Shown here: positions 16,663 through 26,938 of the stretch, one piece after another
Layout: each line of letters begins with the position of its first letter
Position numbering within the stretch: position 1 is the stretch's first letter
NCBI GenBank assembly: GCA_964355975.1
Contig: CAYHFW010000021.1
Location: 1-40,972, forward strand
Reading direction: 5' to 3'
Length of the DNA: 40,972 nt
DNA from: F1-60-MAGs104 sp964355975
GTDB lineage: Bacteria > Planctomycetota > Phycisphaerae > Phycisphaerales > SM1A02
Position numbers and translations under genes: made by a program
Notes under the pieces: model-generated
What the model saw: the letters and a program-made list of their open reading frames with translations, nothing else
Told to the model about the DNA's origin: nothing
The model's database searches: none

Positions 16663-19658
16663 CTCGACCGCTCCGAACTGTTGCAGTGCTCTGTGCCGCC
16701 GCAGCGGTCATTGCTGGGGCCTCTGGACTTTCGACCGTGTTCTTGCCAAGCGTGCAATTGCGCAACCCCGAGATCGAATCTGTTCTCATTCGCTCGCTTC
16801 TGGCAACGCTGCTGATCGTTGCAGGACTCGTCACCCTGCTACCACGCTGGCGGTGGTGGACGCTCACAGCACAGATTCTACTTTCGTTGCTGCTGGGAGC
16901 GGCGGTCGCGGGGTTGATCGTCCCCAACACATTGACGACCACAGGAATGATGGCGGCGACTGCGCTGATCGCGGTCGCTGGGCTGAGCGCAACTCTGCGC
17001 GCAACCCGCGGTCGTTGGCCTGCGGCACTTTCAGCGTGCGCGCTTGTTGGCATCACGCTCTACGTCGCGTTTGCTCCTACGGGTCCAGCGGCAACACAGT
17101 TGCTCACTTCGGAGCAACTCGCTGCGATTCCACTGTTGACCGCGGCGGCGTTGGGAGTGGCTGGATTCGCTCTGCTCGCGCGGGCGTGGTCTGACTCTCC
17201 ACAGCGAAGCCTCGGCATGCCGCGGTGGATCGGGTTGGTGCTGACGGTGCTTGCGCTCGCCCTCTCACTGAGTGCGTGGCACGAACTTCGCACGAGAGAA
17301 CGCCGCGCGCTCGGATTGCATTCTGATCTCGTCGAGCAGGCGGTCGCGTCGCACTTGCAATCAAGTTTCTCCAACATGCTCGGCGAATTCGCCGAATTCG
17401 ATCGACTCTCTGGAGGACCAGCAGAGACTTCACCGAGCGTGCTCACCCAACGCGCGAACGAGTGCCTGCGCGGCTTTCCTGAACTTCTCGCGCTCGAGTG
17501 GGTGGACGACGGCGGGACGCAATCTTGGCTTGAAACCGCCGATGGAGTTGTGTCTGCTGATGGAGTCCCAGTCGCTGCACCGTCGAAGTTGGCATCCGAT
17601 GGGATGCGTCAAGAGGTGATCGCGCGGGCGAAGCAATCTGGAAAAGCCGCTATCGGCGGTCCAGTCCTATTCAACGGCAAGAAGTCGACGCTGATCGCGG
17701 CCGTTCCGCCTGATGGCAAGGGATGCTTTCTCGCGCTGATGAGCGTTGAGCGCACAGTCAATGCGGTCGGGCAGGGATTTCGCGCGCACTTCGATATCGA
17801 AGTGGTCTACAAGGGCGACCTGCTGTATGAGAGCGACAGCGAGCCGGGAGCATCGAGCCCGAGCAAGGGCACGCCAGTTCCCGTCGGCGGTGGCAGCGGC
17901 GTCGGAGGTGCATCTGGCACCGACCAACTCATAATCAAACTTGACCCCAACGCGAACTTGCGCACCAAGTCGCACACAATGTGGCCCGATCTTCTGCTGG
18001 GAGCGCTCTCAGTCGCTTCTGCGCTGCTGGGTTCGACCGTGCTCTTCGCGCAAACTTCAGCGCACCGCGCGAATCTTTCGGCACGAGCGCGAAGTCAACT
18101 TGAACAGTTGATCGAAGGGGCGCGACAGGTTGCAGTCGTCGCCACAGATTGCGATGGGCTCGTGACAATCTTCAACCACGGCGCAGAGCGACTCACGGGA
18201 TGGAGTGCAGCGGCGATCGTGCGATCAAGAGATGCGAGTTGCCTCTTCGATCCCGCCGAACTCGCCGAGGTCACCCCATCTGCAGAGAGCCCTGGCGGAT
18301 TTGCAGCCCTCGCGACGCTTGCCAACGACCAGCGCGCACATGAACGCGACTGGACGTGGGTGCGTCCCGACGGTGGCAAGCGCCGCATCAACCTCGCAGC
18401 GAATCCGTGGCGCGATGGTGATGGTTCCCTCGTTGGTTATCTGTTCGTCGCCGTCGATGTCACTGAGCGCGAGGCGGCGATGCTCGCCCTCGACAAAGCG
18501 CGCCGATCCGCCGATCGAGCCAATGACTTGAAGAGTTCGTTCCTCGCGAATGTCAGCCACGAGATTCGCTCGCCGATGACATCGATCTTGGGATCGGCCG
18601 ACCTCATTCTTGATCCCATGACGTCCGAGGACGAACGCCGTGAGTTCGCAACAACGATTCGCCGCAACGGCGACCACTTGCTCGCGGTGCTCAATGACAT
18701 TCTCGATATCTCGAAGATTGAGGCTGGACAGTTGCGCATCGAGATGCTCGAAGTGCGGCTGACCGAGATCCTTGATGAGGTGGTGCAGCTGATGCAGATT
18801 CGCGCGCGCGAACGATCAATCGCGCTTTCGATCGTCCGCGAGGGAAGTGAGTGCGACACGCTCGTGCGAACCGACCCCCTGCGCATTCGCCAGATCTTGG
18901 TCAATCTCATCGGCAATGCGGTGAAGTTCACCGAGCGCGGATCGGTCACGGTGATCGTGCGCGCGCATGTGCAGGACAAGAACCTCATTGCCGAGATCGA
19001 TGTCCGCGACACTGGGATTGGCATGACGAACGAAGAAATCACTGTGCTCTTTCGAAACTACGGACAAGCAGATTCGAGCACAGCGCGTCGGTTCGGAGGC
19101 ACTGGATTGGGGCTGGCAATTTCACAGCGACTCGCCAAGCTGCTCGATGGAAAGATCGATGTGCGATCGACGAAAGGCGAAGGAAGCACGTTCACGCTGC
19201 ATCTGAGTGCACCGATCGCGACGAGCTATGTCGATGCTGCGACCCACGTCGCTGCGACGGCTGCAATCACTCGGCTCGACGAGCGACACATTCTCTTGGT
19301 CGATGACAGCGTGGACAACCAACGACTCGTGGCAACGCTTCTGCGCCGCGCTGGAGCCGCGGTCGAAGTCGTCGACAGCGGACGGGCGGCACTCGAGGCC
19401 GTCGCGCGCGCGGGGCGCGAACGCGAGTTCGATGTGATTCTGCTCGACATGCAAATGCCAGATCTCGACGGTTATGCGACGGCGCGCGAGCTTCATTCGC
19501 GCGGCTATCGCGGGCGAATTGTTGCACTCACGGGAAATGCCAACGAGCATGACCGAGATCGATGCCTCGCGGCAGGCTGCGACGACTATGCGATCAAGCC
19601 AATCACCCGTGAGAGGCTTCTTGCAATCTGCGCCCCGCGCCCTATCGTGGCCGACTGA
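16659..19658 (+). CDS. Hybrid sensor histidine kinase/response regulator, multipass membrane
   Basis: A 999-residue hybrid kinase. Residues of about 8-215 hold seven or so hydrophobic helices (a MASE-like integral membrane sensor). Residues of about 225-430 form a likely extracytoplasmic domain ending in a Gly/Ser-rich stretch, followed by another helix (MWPDLLLGALSVASALLGS). A PAS domain follows (QLIEGARQVAVVATDCDGLV...GWSAAAI). The HisKA domain has the phospho-acceptor His634 in FLANVSHEIRSPMTSILG, then HATPase_c (NLIGNAVKF, DTGIGM, FGGTGLGLAISQRLAKLL) and a REC domain with Asp930 in DVILLDMQMPDLDG. No output domain follows, so the signal must pass to another protein. The ATG overlaps the GH63-like stop (ATGA), tying it to the glycan genes. 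Confidence 0.95.
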   Translation: MTRPLRTVAVLCAAAAVIAGASGLSTVFLPSVQLRNPEIESVLIRSLLATLLIVAGLVTLLPRWRWWTLTAQILLSLLLGAAVAGLIVPNTLTTTGMMAATALIAVAGLSATLRATRGRWPAALSACALVGITLYVAFAPTGPAATQLLTSEQLAAIPLLTAAALGVAGFALLARAWSDSPQRSLGMPRWIGLVLTVLALALSLSAWHELRTRERRALGLHSDLVEQAVASHLQSSFSNMLGEFAEFDRLSGGPAETSPSVLTQRANECLRGFPELLALEWVDDGGTQSWLETADGVVSADGVPVAAPSKLASDGMRQEVIARAKQSGKAAIGGPVLFNGKKSTLIAAVPPDGKGCFLALMSVERTVNAVGQGFRAHFDIEVVYKGDLLYESDSEPGASSPSKGTPVPVGGGSGVGGASGTDQLIIKLDPNANLRTKSHTMWPDLLLGALSVASALLGSTVLFAQTSAHRANLSARARSQLEQLIEGARQVAVVATDCDGLVTIFNHGAERLTGWSAAAIVRSRDASCLFDPAELAEVTPSAESPGGFAALATLANDQRAHERDWTWVRPDGGKRRINLAANPWRDGDGSLVGYLFVAVDVTEREAAMLALDKARRSADRANDLKSSFLANVSHEIRSPMTSILGSADLILDPMTSEDERREFATTIRRNGDHLLAVLNDILDISKIEAGQLRIEMLEVRLTEILDEVVQLMQIRARERSIALSIVREGSECDTLVRTDPLRIRQILVNLIGNAVKFTERGSVTVIVRAHVQDKNLIAEIDVRDTGIGMTNEEITVLFRNYGQADSSTARRFGGTGLGLAISQRLAKLLDGKIDVRSTKGEGSTFTLHLSAPIATSYVDAATHVAATAAITRLDERHILLVDDSVDNQRLVATLLRRAGAAVEVVDSGRAALEAVARAGREREFDVILLDMQMPDLDGYATARELHSRGYRGRIVALTGNANEHDRDRCLAAGCDDYAIKPITRERLLAICAPRPIVAD

Positions 19659-19681
19659 TCTCGCTACGATCCCACTCCCTT

Positions 19682-19769
19682 GGTGGGGTGGCAGAGCGGT
19701 TGAACGCGCCAGACTTGAAATCTGGTATGTCCTTTCTGGGCATCGTGAGTTCGAATCTCACCCCCACCG
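19682..19769 (+). tRNA. tRNA-Ser(TGA)
   Basis: An 88-nt cloverleaf with long variable arm. Acceptor GGTGGGG pairs with CCCCACC; the anticodon stem CCAGA/TCTGG encloses loop CTTGAAA with anticodon TGA (reads UCN, mainly UCA); the T arm is GTGAG TTCGAAT CTCAC. The discriminator is G, and CCA is not encoded. It begins 23 bp after the histidine kinase stop. Confidence 0.97.
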
Positions 19770-19825
19770 TTTTCTTTCGGTCCCCGTACTGGGGATCGCT
19801 TCGCCCGCAACGGAGTACTCCTTTC

Positions 19826-22800
19826 ATGCTGCACTTTCTCTCGACCTTGTCATCACTTGGCCTTGCCATCGCGACGGCGCATCAGGACACACCTCCTCAT
19901 GCGTCGATGCTGCGCTATCCAGACATCAGCCAAGAGAAAATAGTTTTTACATATGCCAACGGGCTTTGGACTGTCGACAAGAACGGCGGCATCGCGCAGC
20001 CTGTCGCTGATCCGCCAGGAACCGAGTCGTTTGCGCGCTTCTCACCCGATGGAAAGTCGATTGCATTTCTCGGCAACTATGAGGGCAATCGCGACATCTA
20101 TGTCACTCCCATCGATGGCGGCATTCCAAGTCGAGTGACATACAACCCTGCGACTGAAGTTCCTGCAGATTGGATGAGCGATGGACGGTTGCTCTTCAGC
20201 GCGCTCGGAATGGGAACGTATCCACGTGCGCCGCAGATCTTCGCCGTTGATTCGAGCGGCGGATTGCCGAGCGAGTTTCCAACTCCATATGGCGCGAATC
20301 CAACAGTGACGAGCGACGGCGCGTTCCTTGCATACACCCCCCACTCGACCGATCAACGCACCTGGAAGCGTTACCGCGGCGGCATGGCGACAGATATCTG
20401 GGTCTACGACCTCACCAACAACACTGCGACGCGCGTGACGCAGTGGGAAGGCACCGACACGATTCCGATGTGGCATGGCAAGACGCTCTACTACCTGTGC
20501 GACGCGGGTCCAGAGCATCGGCTGAATATTTGGTCGTGCGACCCAACGGGCGCAAACCGCCGACAGGTCACTCACTTCGCAGACTTTGACATCAAGTGGC
20601 CCTCGATGGGTCCAGATGATGGATCGGCTGGAGAGATTGTCTTTCAGTATGGCGCAGACCTCATGGTGCTCAATCTCGCCACGCGTGAGGCGCGCGCGGT
20701 TGAAGTGCTCATGCCGGGCGCACGCGCGCGGCTGCGCCCCCAGTCGATCGATGCGAGTGCATTCATCGACTCGTGGGATATCTCGCCATCGGGAAAGCGC
20801 GCCGTGGTCGAGGCGCGTGGCGATATCTGGACGCTCCCTGCAGAGAATGGAATTCCGCGCAATCTCACTCGCTCAAGCGGGATTGCCGAGCGCGCACCGG
20901 CGTGGAGCCCCGACGGAAAAATGATCGCATGGTTCGAAGATTCTCTCGAGCACGGATATGAGCTCTTCGTGATGAACGCCGACGCGACAGGCGAGAAGCG
21001 GCAACTCACCAAGAGCGACGGCGCATTCAAGACAAACTTGAACTGGAGCCCCGACTCGAAGATGCTCACGTACGGCGGCAAGACCAACTTTCTCTTTCTC
21101 GTCGATGTTGCCACTGGCGATGAAAAGGTGATCGATCAAGAAGAGTGGGAAAACGATCCTCCGAGCCCGAGTTGGAGTCATGACTCTTCTTGGATCACCT
21201 ACCGCAAGACAGACGCATCAGGACGATCGGCGCAGATCATGGTGTACGACGTCGAGAGTGGATCGAAACACGCCGTGACATCGCCTGCGTTCGCGAGTGG
21301 GAGTCCAACATTTGATCGTGCCGGTGAATGGCTGTACTACGCGAGTGATCAAGAATTCACACCCAAGTACGGTTCGATGGATACGACTTGGATCTACGAC
21401 AACTCTGAGGTGCTGCTCGCCCTTCCACTGCGCAAGAGTGTGAAGGCGGCGTGGCAGACGCTCGAGAGCGATGAAGAGGTGCCAGCGCCACCGAAGAAGG
21501 CGGATGCAGCGAAGAAGGCGAAAGACGCCGAGAAGAAACCTGCAGATGAAAAGCCTGCAGATGAAAAGCCTGCAGACGACAAACCGGCTGACGACAAACC
21601 GGCTGACGACAANNNNNNNNNNNNNNNNNNNNNNNNNNNNNNNNNNNNNNNNNNNNNNNNNNNNNNNNNNNNNNNNNNNNNNNNNNNNNNNNNNNNNNNN
21701 NNNNNNNNNNNNCAGATGAAAAGCCTGCAGACGACAAACCGGCTGACGACAAACCGGCTGACGACAAGCCGGCTGACGACAAACCGGCTGACGACAAACC
21801 GGCTGACGACAAACCTGTTGAATCGACGCCCCCAGAGGCGAAACCTGCTGATGAAAAGCCATCCGCTGCCGCTGCGACGACGACAACGAAGCGCAAAGGC
21901 TTCGAGATTGAATTCGACAACATCGAATCACGCGCTGTGCGCATTCCTGGCGTCGAGCGCGGAGCATTCGCCAACACCACAGTGAATGACAAGGGATTGT
22001 TGGTGTACGCGCGGCGCAGCGACAGCAATAGTGGCATCAAGATCATCGATGCGCGCGAGAAGAAGCCATCTGAGAAGGTGCTCACGACTGGCTCACGTTT
22101 TTCGATCACCCCAGACGGCAAGAAGCTTCTTGTTGCCGAACGCAATAACGGCGCGCGAATCGTCGATGCGAGCGCAGGCGGGGCTTCAAAACCGGTTGTG
22201 ACCAAGCCGATGCTCGTTGAGGTCGATCCTCGCACCGAATGGCGACAGATGGTTGGCGATGCGTGGCTGATCTTTCGCGATTACTTCTACGACCCCAACA
22301 TGCATCACGTCGATTGGCCAGCGGTTCGTGCGCGCTATGTGCAACTCGTCGACGATGCGAACAGTCGCGAAGATGTTTCATTCATCATCTCTGAGATGAT
22401 TTCTGAACTCAACGTCGGTCACGCCTACTACAACGGCAACGAACCAGAGAGCGGCCCGACTGCAAACACAGGGTTGCTCGGCATCGACTTCGACATCGGC
22501 AGCGCGCCCGCAACAGACGGGTCGAGCGCGAGCGCCTATCAGATCAAGCGCATCTTTGAGGGAGCCGCGTGGGATTCAGACGCGCGCAATCCGCTGCGAA
22601 GCCCTGGTGTTGACGTCAAAGTCGGCGAGTTCATTCTCGCTGTCAATGGCACACCCATCGACCTGAAGAAATCACCGTGGGCTGCATTCGTCGGGCTCGG
22701 CGGAAAGACCATCACCCTGTTGGTCAGCGCGAAACCCTTCCAGGATTCCACCGCGCGCACAGTCACTGTCACCGCACTCGAGAGTGACGCAGACCTGCGC

Positions 22801-23496
22801 TACCGCTCATGGATCGAAGCGAACCGTGCCTATATCGATGCGCGATCGAATGGTCGCATCGGGTACGTCTACGTTCCGAACACCGGCGCCGATGGGCAGA
22901 ATGATCTCATGCGCCAGTTTGTTGGCCAGCGCGGCAAGGACTCGCTGATCATCGATGATCGCTGGAATGGTGGCGGACAGATTCCAACACGCTTCATCGA
23001 GTTGCTCGATCGCCCCGCGACGAATTGGTGGGCGCGGCGTAGCACACGCAGTCAAGTCTGGCCCCCCGATGGACACTTCGGTCCAAAGGCAATGCTCATC
23101 AATGGACTCGCTGGCTCAGGCGGCGATATGTTTCCGTGGCTCTTTCGGCAATCCAATCTTGGCCCGCTCGTGGGCACGCGAACATGGGGAGGCCTCGTTG
23201 GAATATCAGGCAATCCATCGCTGATTGACGGCGCAAATGTGCGCGTGCCGATGTTCGCCTTTTATGAGAACGACGGTTCGTGGGGAGTCGAAGGACACGG
23301 CGTTGATCCCGACGTTGTTGTCATCGACGACCCCGCGATCATGAAGGGCGGCCCATCGCGCGGAGGCCTCGATCCACAGATCGATGTTGCGGTCGGATTG
23401 ATCGAGAAAGCCTTGCGCGACTCGCCATTCAGACCAGTGCCAACGCCGCCCTATCCAGATCGCAGCGGCATGGGATTGCCAACGAAAGATCAGTGA
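19826..23496 (+). CDS. Tricorn-type S41 protease (beta-propeller, PDZ, S41), interrupted by an assembly gap
   Basis: A large exported peptidase. The ATG at 19826 (MLHFLSTLSSLGLAIATAHQ) gives a signal peptide and has GGAG 10 nt upstream. Residues of about 30-560 are TolB/WD-like propeller repeats (FSPDGKSIAFLGN, WSPDGKMIAWFED, WSPDSKMLTYGG). A KPADD/KPADE tandem repeat holding 100 N follows. The C-terminal half has a helical bundle, ELNVGHAYY, a PDZ-like region and the S41 core, with the likely nucleophile Ser in LAGSGGDMFPW (codon at 23116), GTRTWGGLVGI and GVEGHGVDPDVVV. The two sides of the gap are in different frames as written, but joining the identical 55-nt ends restores one frame of 1171 codons. 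The 3' end overlaps the convergent esterase gene by 7 nt. Confidence 0.88.
21536..21810 (+). repeat. 15-nt tandem repeat (KPADD/KPADE linker), containing the gap
   Basis: Units of 15 nt (AAACCGGCTGACGAC and variants such as AAGCCTGCAGATGAA) encode KPADD or KPADE. Five units precede the N run, and six complete units plus a partial one follow it. It forms an acidic, proline-rich hinge between the propeller and the PDZ/S41 half of the protease. Confidence 0.95.
21613..21712. other. Assembly gap of 100 N
   Basis: Exactly 100 N inside the tandem repeat. The 55 bases before the gap (21558-21612) are identical to the 55 bases after it (21713-21767), which fits an assembly-graph vertex of k=55 rather than a real gap of known size. 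As written the gap breaks the frame; overlapping the 55 bases restores it with eight repeat units. Confidence 0.95.
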
Positions 23497-25550
23497 GTCA
23501 CTGCTGTTGATGGACGATCGGTCGCGAACGGCGATGCGGGCAACCCCGCGGCGTTGATGAGATTCGCGCGCACTGGATTGCAGCTCCACGCGTATCGCAC
23601 CGTCGTGGGCTCTGCGATCTTTGGGTGCGAGACGACCACGGTCGATCCTTGAATCACCGCTGTGGCCCACTCGAATTTTCCATCGCTGCCCGCAACGGCG
23701 AATCCGCCGAGAGGCGCGCCACCAGCGGTCTGCAGTCCATCGGCGTGCTCGAATGTCAACACCATCGTTGCCCCCGCGCGCGCCGCGCTCTGAAACAATG
23801 GTCCCGACCAAACGCCGCCCTTGCCATACACCTGCGCGAGCGCCCACCCTGCGAGTCGATTGCCAACACTCTTCTTGTCGCGCGGATGAATGTCATTCGC
23901 ATCGCCGACGTCGAGCGTGACAGCAAGACCACACTGCGGCACCGATCGCATCGTGTTCAACTGCGCATCGCGCAACTCTGACCAGATTCCCTCGACCGGA
24001 TTCTCACTCGCCTGCTGAAATCCTGCGAGTTGCACGATGCCAAATGGAAAGTCCCCCTGCTGCCACGACGTTCGCCACGCGCGAATAAGCAGCGGAAGCA
24101 GTTGGCGATATTCCTGTGCTTTGTCGGCATTCGACTCGCCCTGATACCAGAGCGCTCCGCGAATTCCGTAGGTCGCAACTGGAGCCATCATCGCATTCCA
24201 CATCGAACCGAATGCACTCCACGCGAGCAGCGGATGGCTCGTCCCACTTGGTGGCGTGGGGGCGAAGTTTCCGCCGCCTTCGAGGCCACGCTTCCACTGC
24301 CATTCGCCTGCGAGCGAAATCGGTTTCGCATCAGTTGCAGAAAGCGCCTCGGTCGATGCTGGACGAATCACGATTCGATCGCCCTGCCCCGTCATTCCAC
24401 CCGCACCACCAGTATCGAGCACGAACACGGCGATCTCAATCGTCGGCGAGAGAACCGCGGCAGAGGGCACGACATAGTTGCGCGATGCACTGTGCAATCC
24501 AGTCGTGCGACCGACTTGGGTTCCATTTACCCATGCGACATCGCTGTCATCGATAGGACCAAGCGCAAGTCGAAGATCGCGACCGACCCAACTCTGCGGA
24601 ACAGTCACACTGCGCCGCCACCATGTTCCGCCGTCGAACTGCGCGAGCGACTCGGTGCCCGGGGTCGTTCCGTGCGCGCCAGGAACAACGCCTGTGGACC
24701 AACCATGCGCTGCATCAATCGGCGCGCTCTGCCACTGTTTCTCAAAGCCTGGATCACTCACTTCGAGTGCCTTCCAATATTGCGCAACGGCGGCTTCGTA
24801 TGCAGTGGTCGCGTGACTCAAGTCGAGTTGTTTCTCGGCTGCAGAGCGCTGCTCGTACGCACGCCCTTGCGCCTGCTGCTGAGCGACGCGTGATGCGAAC
24901 ATGGGATGCTCGCTCGCGCTGCTGACGGGTGTCCATGATTCAGCGAGCGATCCACCCCAGTTGATCGAGATGAGGCCAACCGGAACATCGAGTGCCCCTT
25001 GAATTCTTGCGGCAAACCAACTGCCGACCGCAGTGAAGTTCTGCGCGTTCTGCGCCGTCGCAACAAGCCACTCTGCGTTTTGAGTTTCGAGCGGAAGCAC
25101 CGCCATGTCGTGCGGCGCCGTGAAACATCGCACGGTTGCGGGCAGTTGCGCTGCGAATGCACCTCCACCTGCGCTTGCGCCGATGGGCCATTCCATATTG
25201 GATTGCCCGCCACAGAGCCAGACTTCGCCGACAAGCACATCGCTGCGCGAGAGCGACTCGCCGGCACAGGTCACGCGCAACGTGCGCGGCGCCGCGCTCG
25301 CGAGCAGCATTGGCAACTTCACGCGCCACCGCCCGTCACTGCCAACTTGTCCATCGATCGAGCTGAGGCTCGTGCCAACCCCGTCGAGCACATCAATGCG
25401 AATCGATTGCCCCGCGGGTCCCTTTCCCCAGACGGGCAGCGGGATCCCACTCTGCAGCACCATGTGATCTGAAAACACCGCAGGAAGCGTGATCTCTGCA
25501 GAAGCCGCCGTCGCAACGCACAGCGACACGATGGTCATCGGAATCTTCAC
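23490..25550 (-). CDS. Sialate O-acetylesterase family protein (SASA domain)
   Basis: An exported carbohydrate esterase that removes O-acetyl groups from sialic acids or other sugars. It starts at GTG 25550 (MKIPMTIVSLCVATAASA, signal peptide), overlapping the stop of the phosphodiesterase gene by 4 nt (GTGA). Residues of about 20-100 form an N-terminal beta domain (LPAVFSDHMVLQSGIPLPVWG, the usual opening of the family). The SGNH-type nucleophile is Ser117 in WLCGGQSNMEWP. A jelly-roll insert lies at about 310-400, and ALWYQGESNADKAQEYRQLL and DVGDANDIHPRDKKSVGNRL (with Asp and His) complete the site. The length of 686 residues is usual. Its role is probably in scavenging of acetylated polysaccharide. 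Confidence 0.94.
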   Translation of the reverse strand: MKIPMTIVSLCVATAASAEITLPAVFSDHMVLQSGIPLPVWGKGPAGQSIRIDVLDGVGTSLSSIDGQVGSDGRWRVKLPMLLASAAPRTLRVTCAGESLSRSDVLVGEVWLCGGQSNMEWPIGASAGGGAFAAQLPATVRCFTAPHDMAVLPLETQNAEWLVATAQNAQNFTAVGSWFAARIQGALDVPVGLISINWGGSLAESWTPVSSASEHPMFASRVAQQQAQGRAYEQRSAAEKQLDLSHATTAYEAAVAQYWKALEVSDPGFEKQWQSAPIDAAHGWSTGVVPGAHGTTPGTESLAQFDGGTWWRRSVTVPQSWVGRDLRLALGPIDDSDVAWVNGTQVGRTTGLHSASRNYVVPSAAVLSPTIEIAVFVLDTGGAGGMTGQGDRIVIRPASTEALSATDAKPISLAGEWQWKRGLEGGGNFAPTPPSGTSHPLLAWSAFGSMWNAMMAPVATYGIRGALWYQGESNADKAQEYRQLLPLLIRAWRTSWQQGDFPFGIVQLAGFQQASENPVEGIWSELRDAQLNTMRSVPQCGLAVTLDVGDANDIHPRDKKSVGNRLAGWALAQVYGKGGVWSGPLFQSAARAGATMVLTFEHADGLQTAGGAPLGGFAVAGSDGKFEWATAVIQGSTVVVSHPKIAEPTTVRYAWSCNPVRANLINAAGLPASPFATDRPSTAVTH

Positions 25551-26677
25551 CGCACTGTTGTACCCGCCTCAGGCGCAACCTCAAGGTCTTGCTGCGCGTT
25601 CACGCAAGAATTGGGAATTGCCTCAAGCCCCAGAATCATCAGCGCAACATTTGCCGCGTCCGCACTACGAATCGGCGCACTTTCGGTCGCAGTTGGATTC
25701 GAGAACGCACTCGGACGGGTACGCAACTTCGCATTCAACTCGTAGAGGTCACGCGCGTCCTCGTCAGCCCCGACCCACACTGCGAATGGAATCGTGAAAT
25801 TCAGCGGCGAATTTTTATTCGTGTGGGTCAGCGGTGGATCGCCGCCACCATGATCGGTCGTCAGAATGATCGCGACATGGCCGCGAAGGAGCGCCTCACT
25901 GTCAATGCTCGCGAGGATCGCCCCAATCGCACGATCAATGCGCCGCACAGCTTGCCGATAGGCGCTCGCATCGGCGAGATCCCATCCTTTGGCATGACCA
26001 GCAGCGTCCGCCTCAGAAAAGTGAACAAACGAGAGCGACCGTTTTTCTTGCGTCGCCGCCACGCGCAAGAATGCGAGGGCTTGCCTCGTGACATCTTCAC
26101 AGTCGGGAGTGATGGTGCAGCGGTCAATCTTGTCGCGCCCCTGATCACTGCCCGTCACATCGGCCGCCCCGTACTGAGCGTTGTAGGAGTTCTCAAAGAG
26201 CACGAACTTTGGCTTGGATGCGATGAGCGCAGTGGTCGCCCCTGCGTCATGCGCTACGTCGAACATGCTTGGCACATATGCGCCGTGCATTTCTGCGAGC
26301 GTCCCTCCACTGCCAGGCGCTGGAGGATCGCCATTGCCGAGCCAGTTGTGTCCAGTTGGGCCCGCGAAGAGCCGCCCTGTGGCCATACCGACATGATTTG
26401 GAAGGGTCACAGTGACGTCAGGATCAGTCCGCGCATCGAGCGTGTGTGCGCCGCGCAGCAACCGCCCCATCGACGGATGATCGCGCAGCAGTTCGCCTGC
26501 GAGCATCTCGGGACGAAGCCCATCGACGCTCATCACGATGACATGATTGATCTGTCCAAACTTTGCAGATCGCCTTGGCGATTCGGCGCTCTTTGGCGAG
26601 TGCCGTGGATCGCACGCCATATCGCACGCGATGAGCGCGAGCGCGGCGAGAGCGGCAAGAGGCAATTTCAAATCCAC
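25547..26677 (-). CDS. Alkaline-phosphatase-superfamily phosphodiesterase/nucleotide pyrophosphatase, lipoprotein
   Basis: A type I phosphodiesterase/nucleotide pyrophosphatase fold with two-metal active site. Seen: MSVDGLRPEML (metal Asp), DPDVTVTLPNHVGMATG (likely Thr nucleophile in the VTLPNH motif), FVHFSEADAAGHAKGWD (metal Asp/His) and LTTDHGGGD (metal Asp-His). The N-terminus is hydrophobic and ends in a lipobox-like LALIAC, so a lipoprotein outside the cytosol is likely. The start is uncertain: GTG at 26677 gives a compact signal; TTG at 26710 would add 11 residues. No Shine-Dalgarno sequence decides it. The stop overlaps the esterase start, so the two are probably co-expressed. Confidence 0.88.
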   Translation of the reverse strand: MDLKLPLAALAALALIACDMACDPRHSPKSAESPRRSAKFGQINHVIVMSVDGLRPEMLAGELLRDHPSMGRLLRGAHTLDARTDPDVTVTLPNHVGMATGRLFAGPTGHNWLGNGDPPAPGSGGTLAEMHGAYVPSMFDVAHDAGATTALIASKPKFVLFENSYNAQYGAADVTGSDQGRDKIDRCTITPDCEDVTRQALAFLRVAATQEKRSLSFVHFSEADAAGHAKGWDLADASAYRQAVRRIDRAIGAILASIDSEALLRGHVAIILTTDHGGGDPPLTHTNKNSPLNFTIPFAVWVGADEDARDLYELNAKLRTRPSAFSNPTATESAPIRSADAANVALMILGLEAIPNSCVNAQQDLEVAPEAGTTVR

Positions 26678-26792
26678 CCGCGCAAGAGTAAAGAGAGCAC
26701 CCCCGTTCAATCACGCTGATGATGTGAATTTCAGGTTTGATCTCATGCCCCGCGTGACGCGGACACTGCCGCCCCTGCATATTGCCGTCACC

Positions 26793-26820
26793 TTGTCGAT
26801 CGTCCAAGAATTGTTATGAT
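26793..26820 (+). promoter_or_regulatory. Candidate promoter of tRNA-Gly
   Basis: TTGTCG (26793-26798), 16-nt spacer, TATGAT (26815-26820). Start of transcription would be near 26827, about 36 nt before the tRNA. This is the only signal I see in the 185 bp between the phosphodiesterase start and the tRNA. Confidence 0.55.
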
Positions 26821-26862
26821 CGCACGCCGCACACGACCAACCATCGTGTGCCGAATCGCATC

Positions 26863-26934
26863 GCGGGTGTAGCTCAGTGGTAGAGCGCAACCTTGCCAAG
26901 GTTGATGTCGAGGGTTCGAGTCCCTTCACCCGCT
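26863..26934 (+). tRNA. tRNA-Gly(GCC)
   Basis: A 72-nt cloverleaf. Acceptor GCGGGTG pairs with CACCCGC, D arm GCTC/GAGC, anticodon stem CAACC/GGTTG with loop TTGCCAA (anticodon GCC, reads GGC and GGU), T arm GAGGG TTCGAGT CCCTT. The discriminator is T; CCA is not encoded. Confidence 0.97.
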
Positions 26935-26938
26935 TTGA

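Noticed and set aside
19780..19794. TCCCC...GGGGA hairpin after tRNA-Ser
   Set aside because: Five-base stem with no T tract after it; too weak to call a terminator or leader structure.
21536..21810. CRISPR-like regular repeat
   Set aside because: Units are contiguous 15-mers in a coding frame without spacers.
19688..21985. Apparent early stop and frame change in the tricorn-type protease
   Set aside because: Caused by the arbitrary 100-N gap; merging the identical 55-nt flanks restores the frame.
25589..26719. 376-codon plus-strand open frame
   Set aside because: Antisense to the phosphodiesterase gene, whose active-site motifs are intact.
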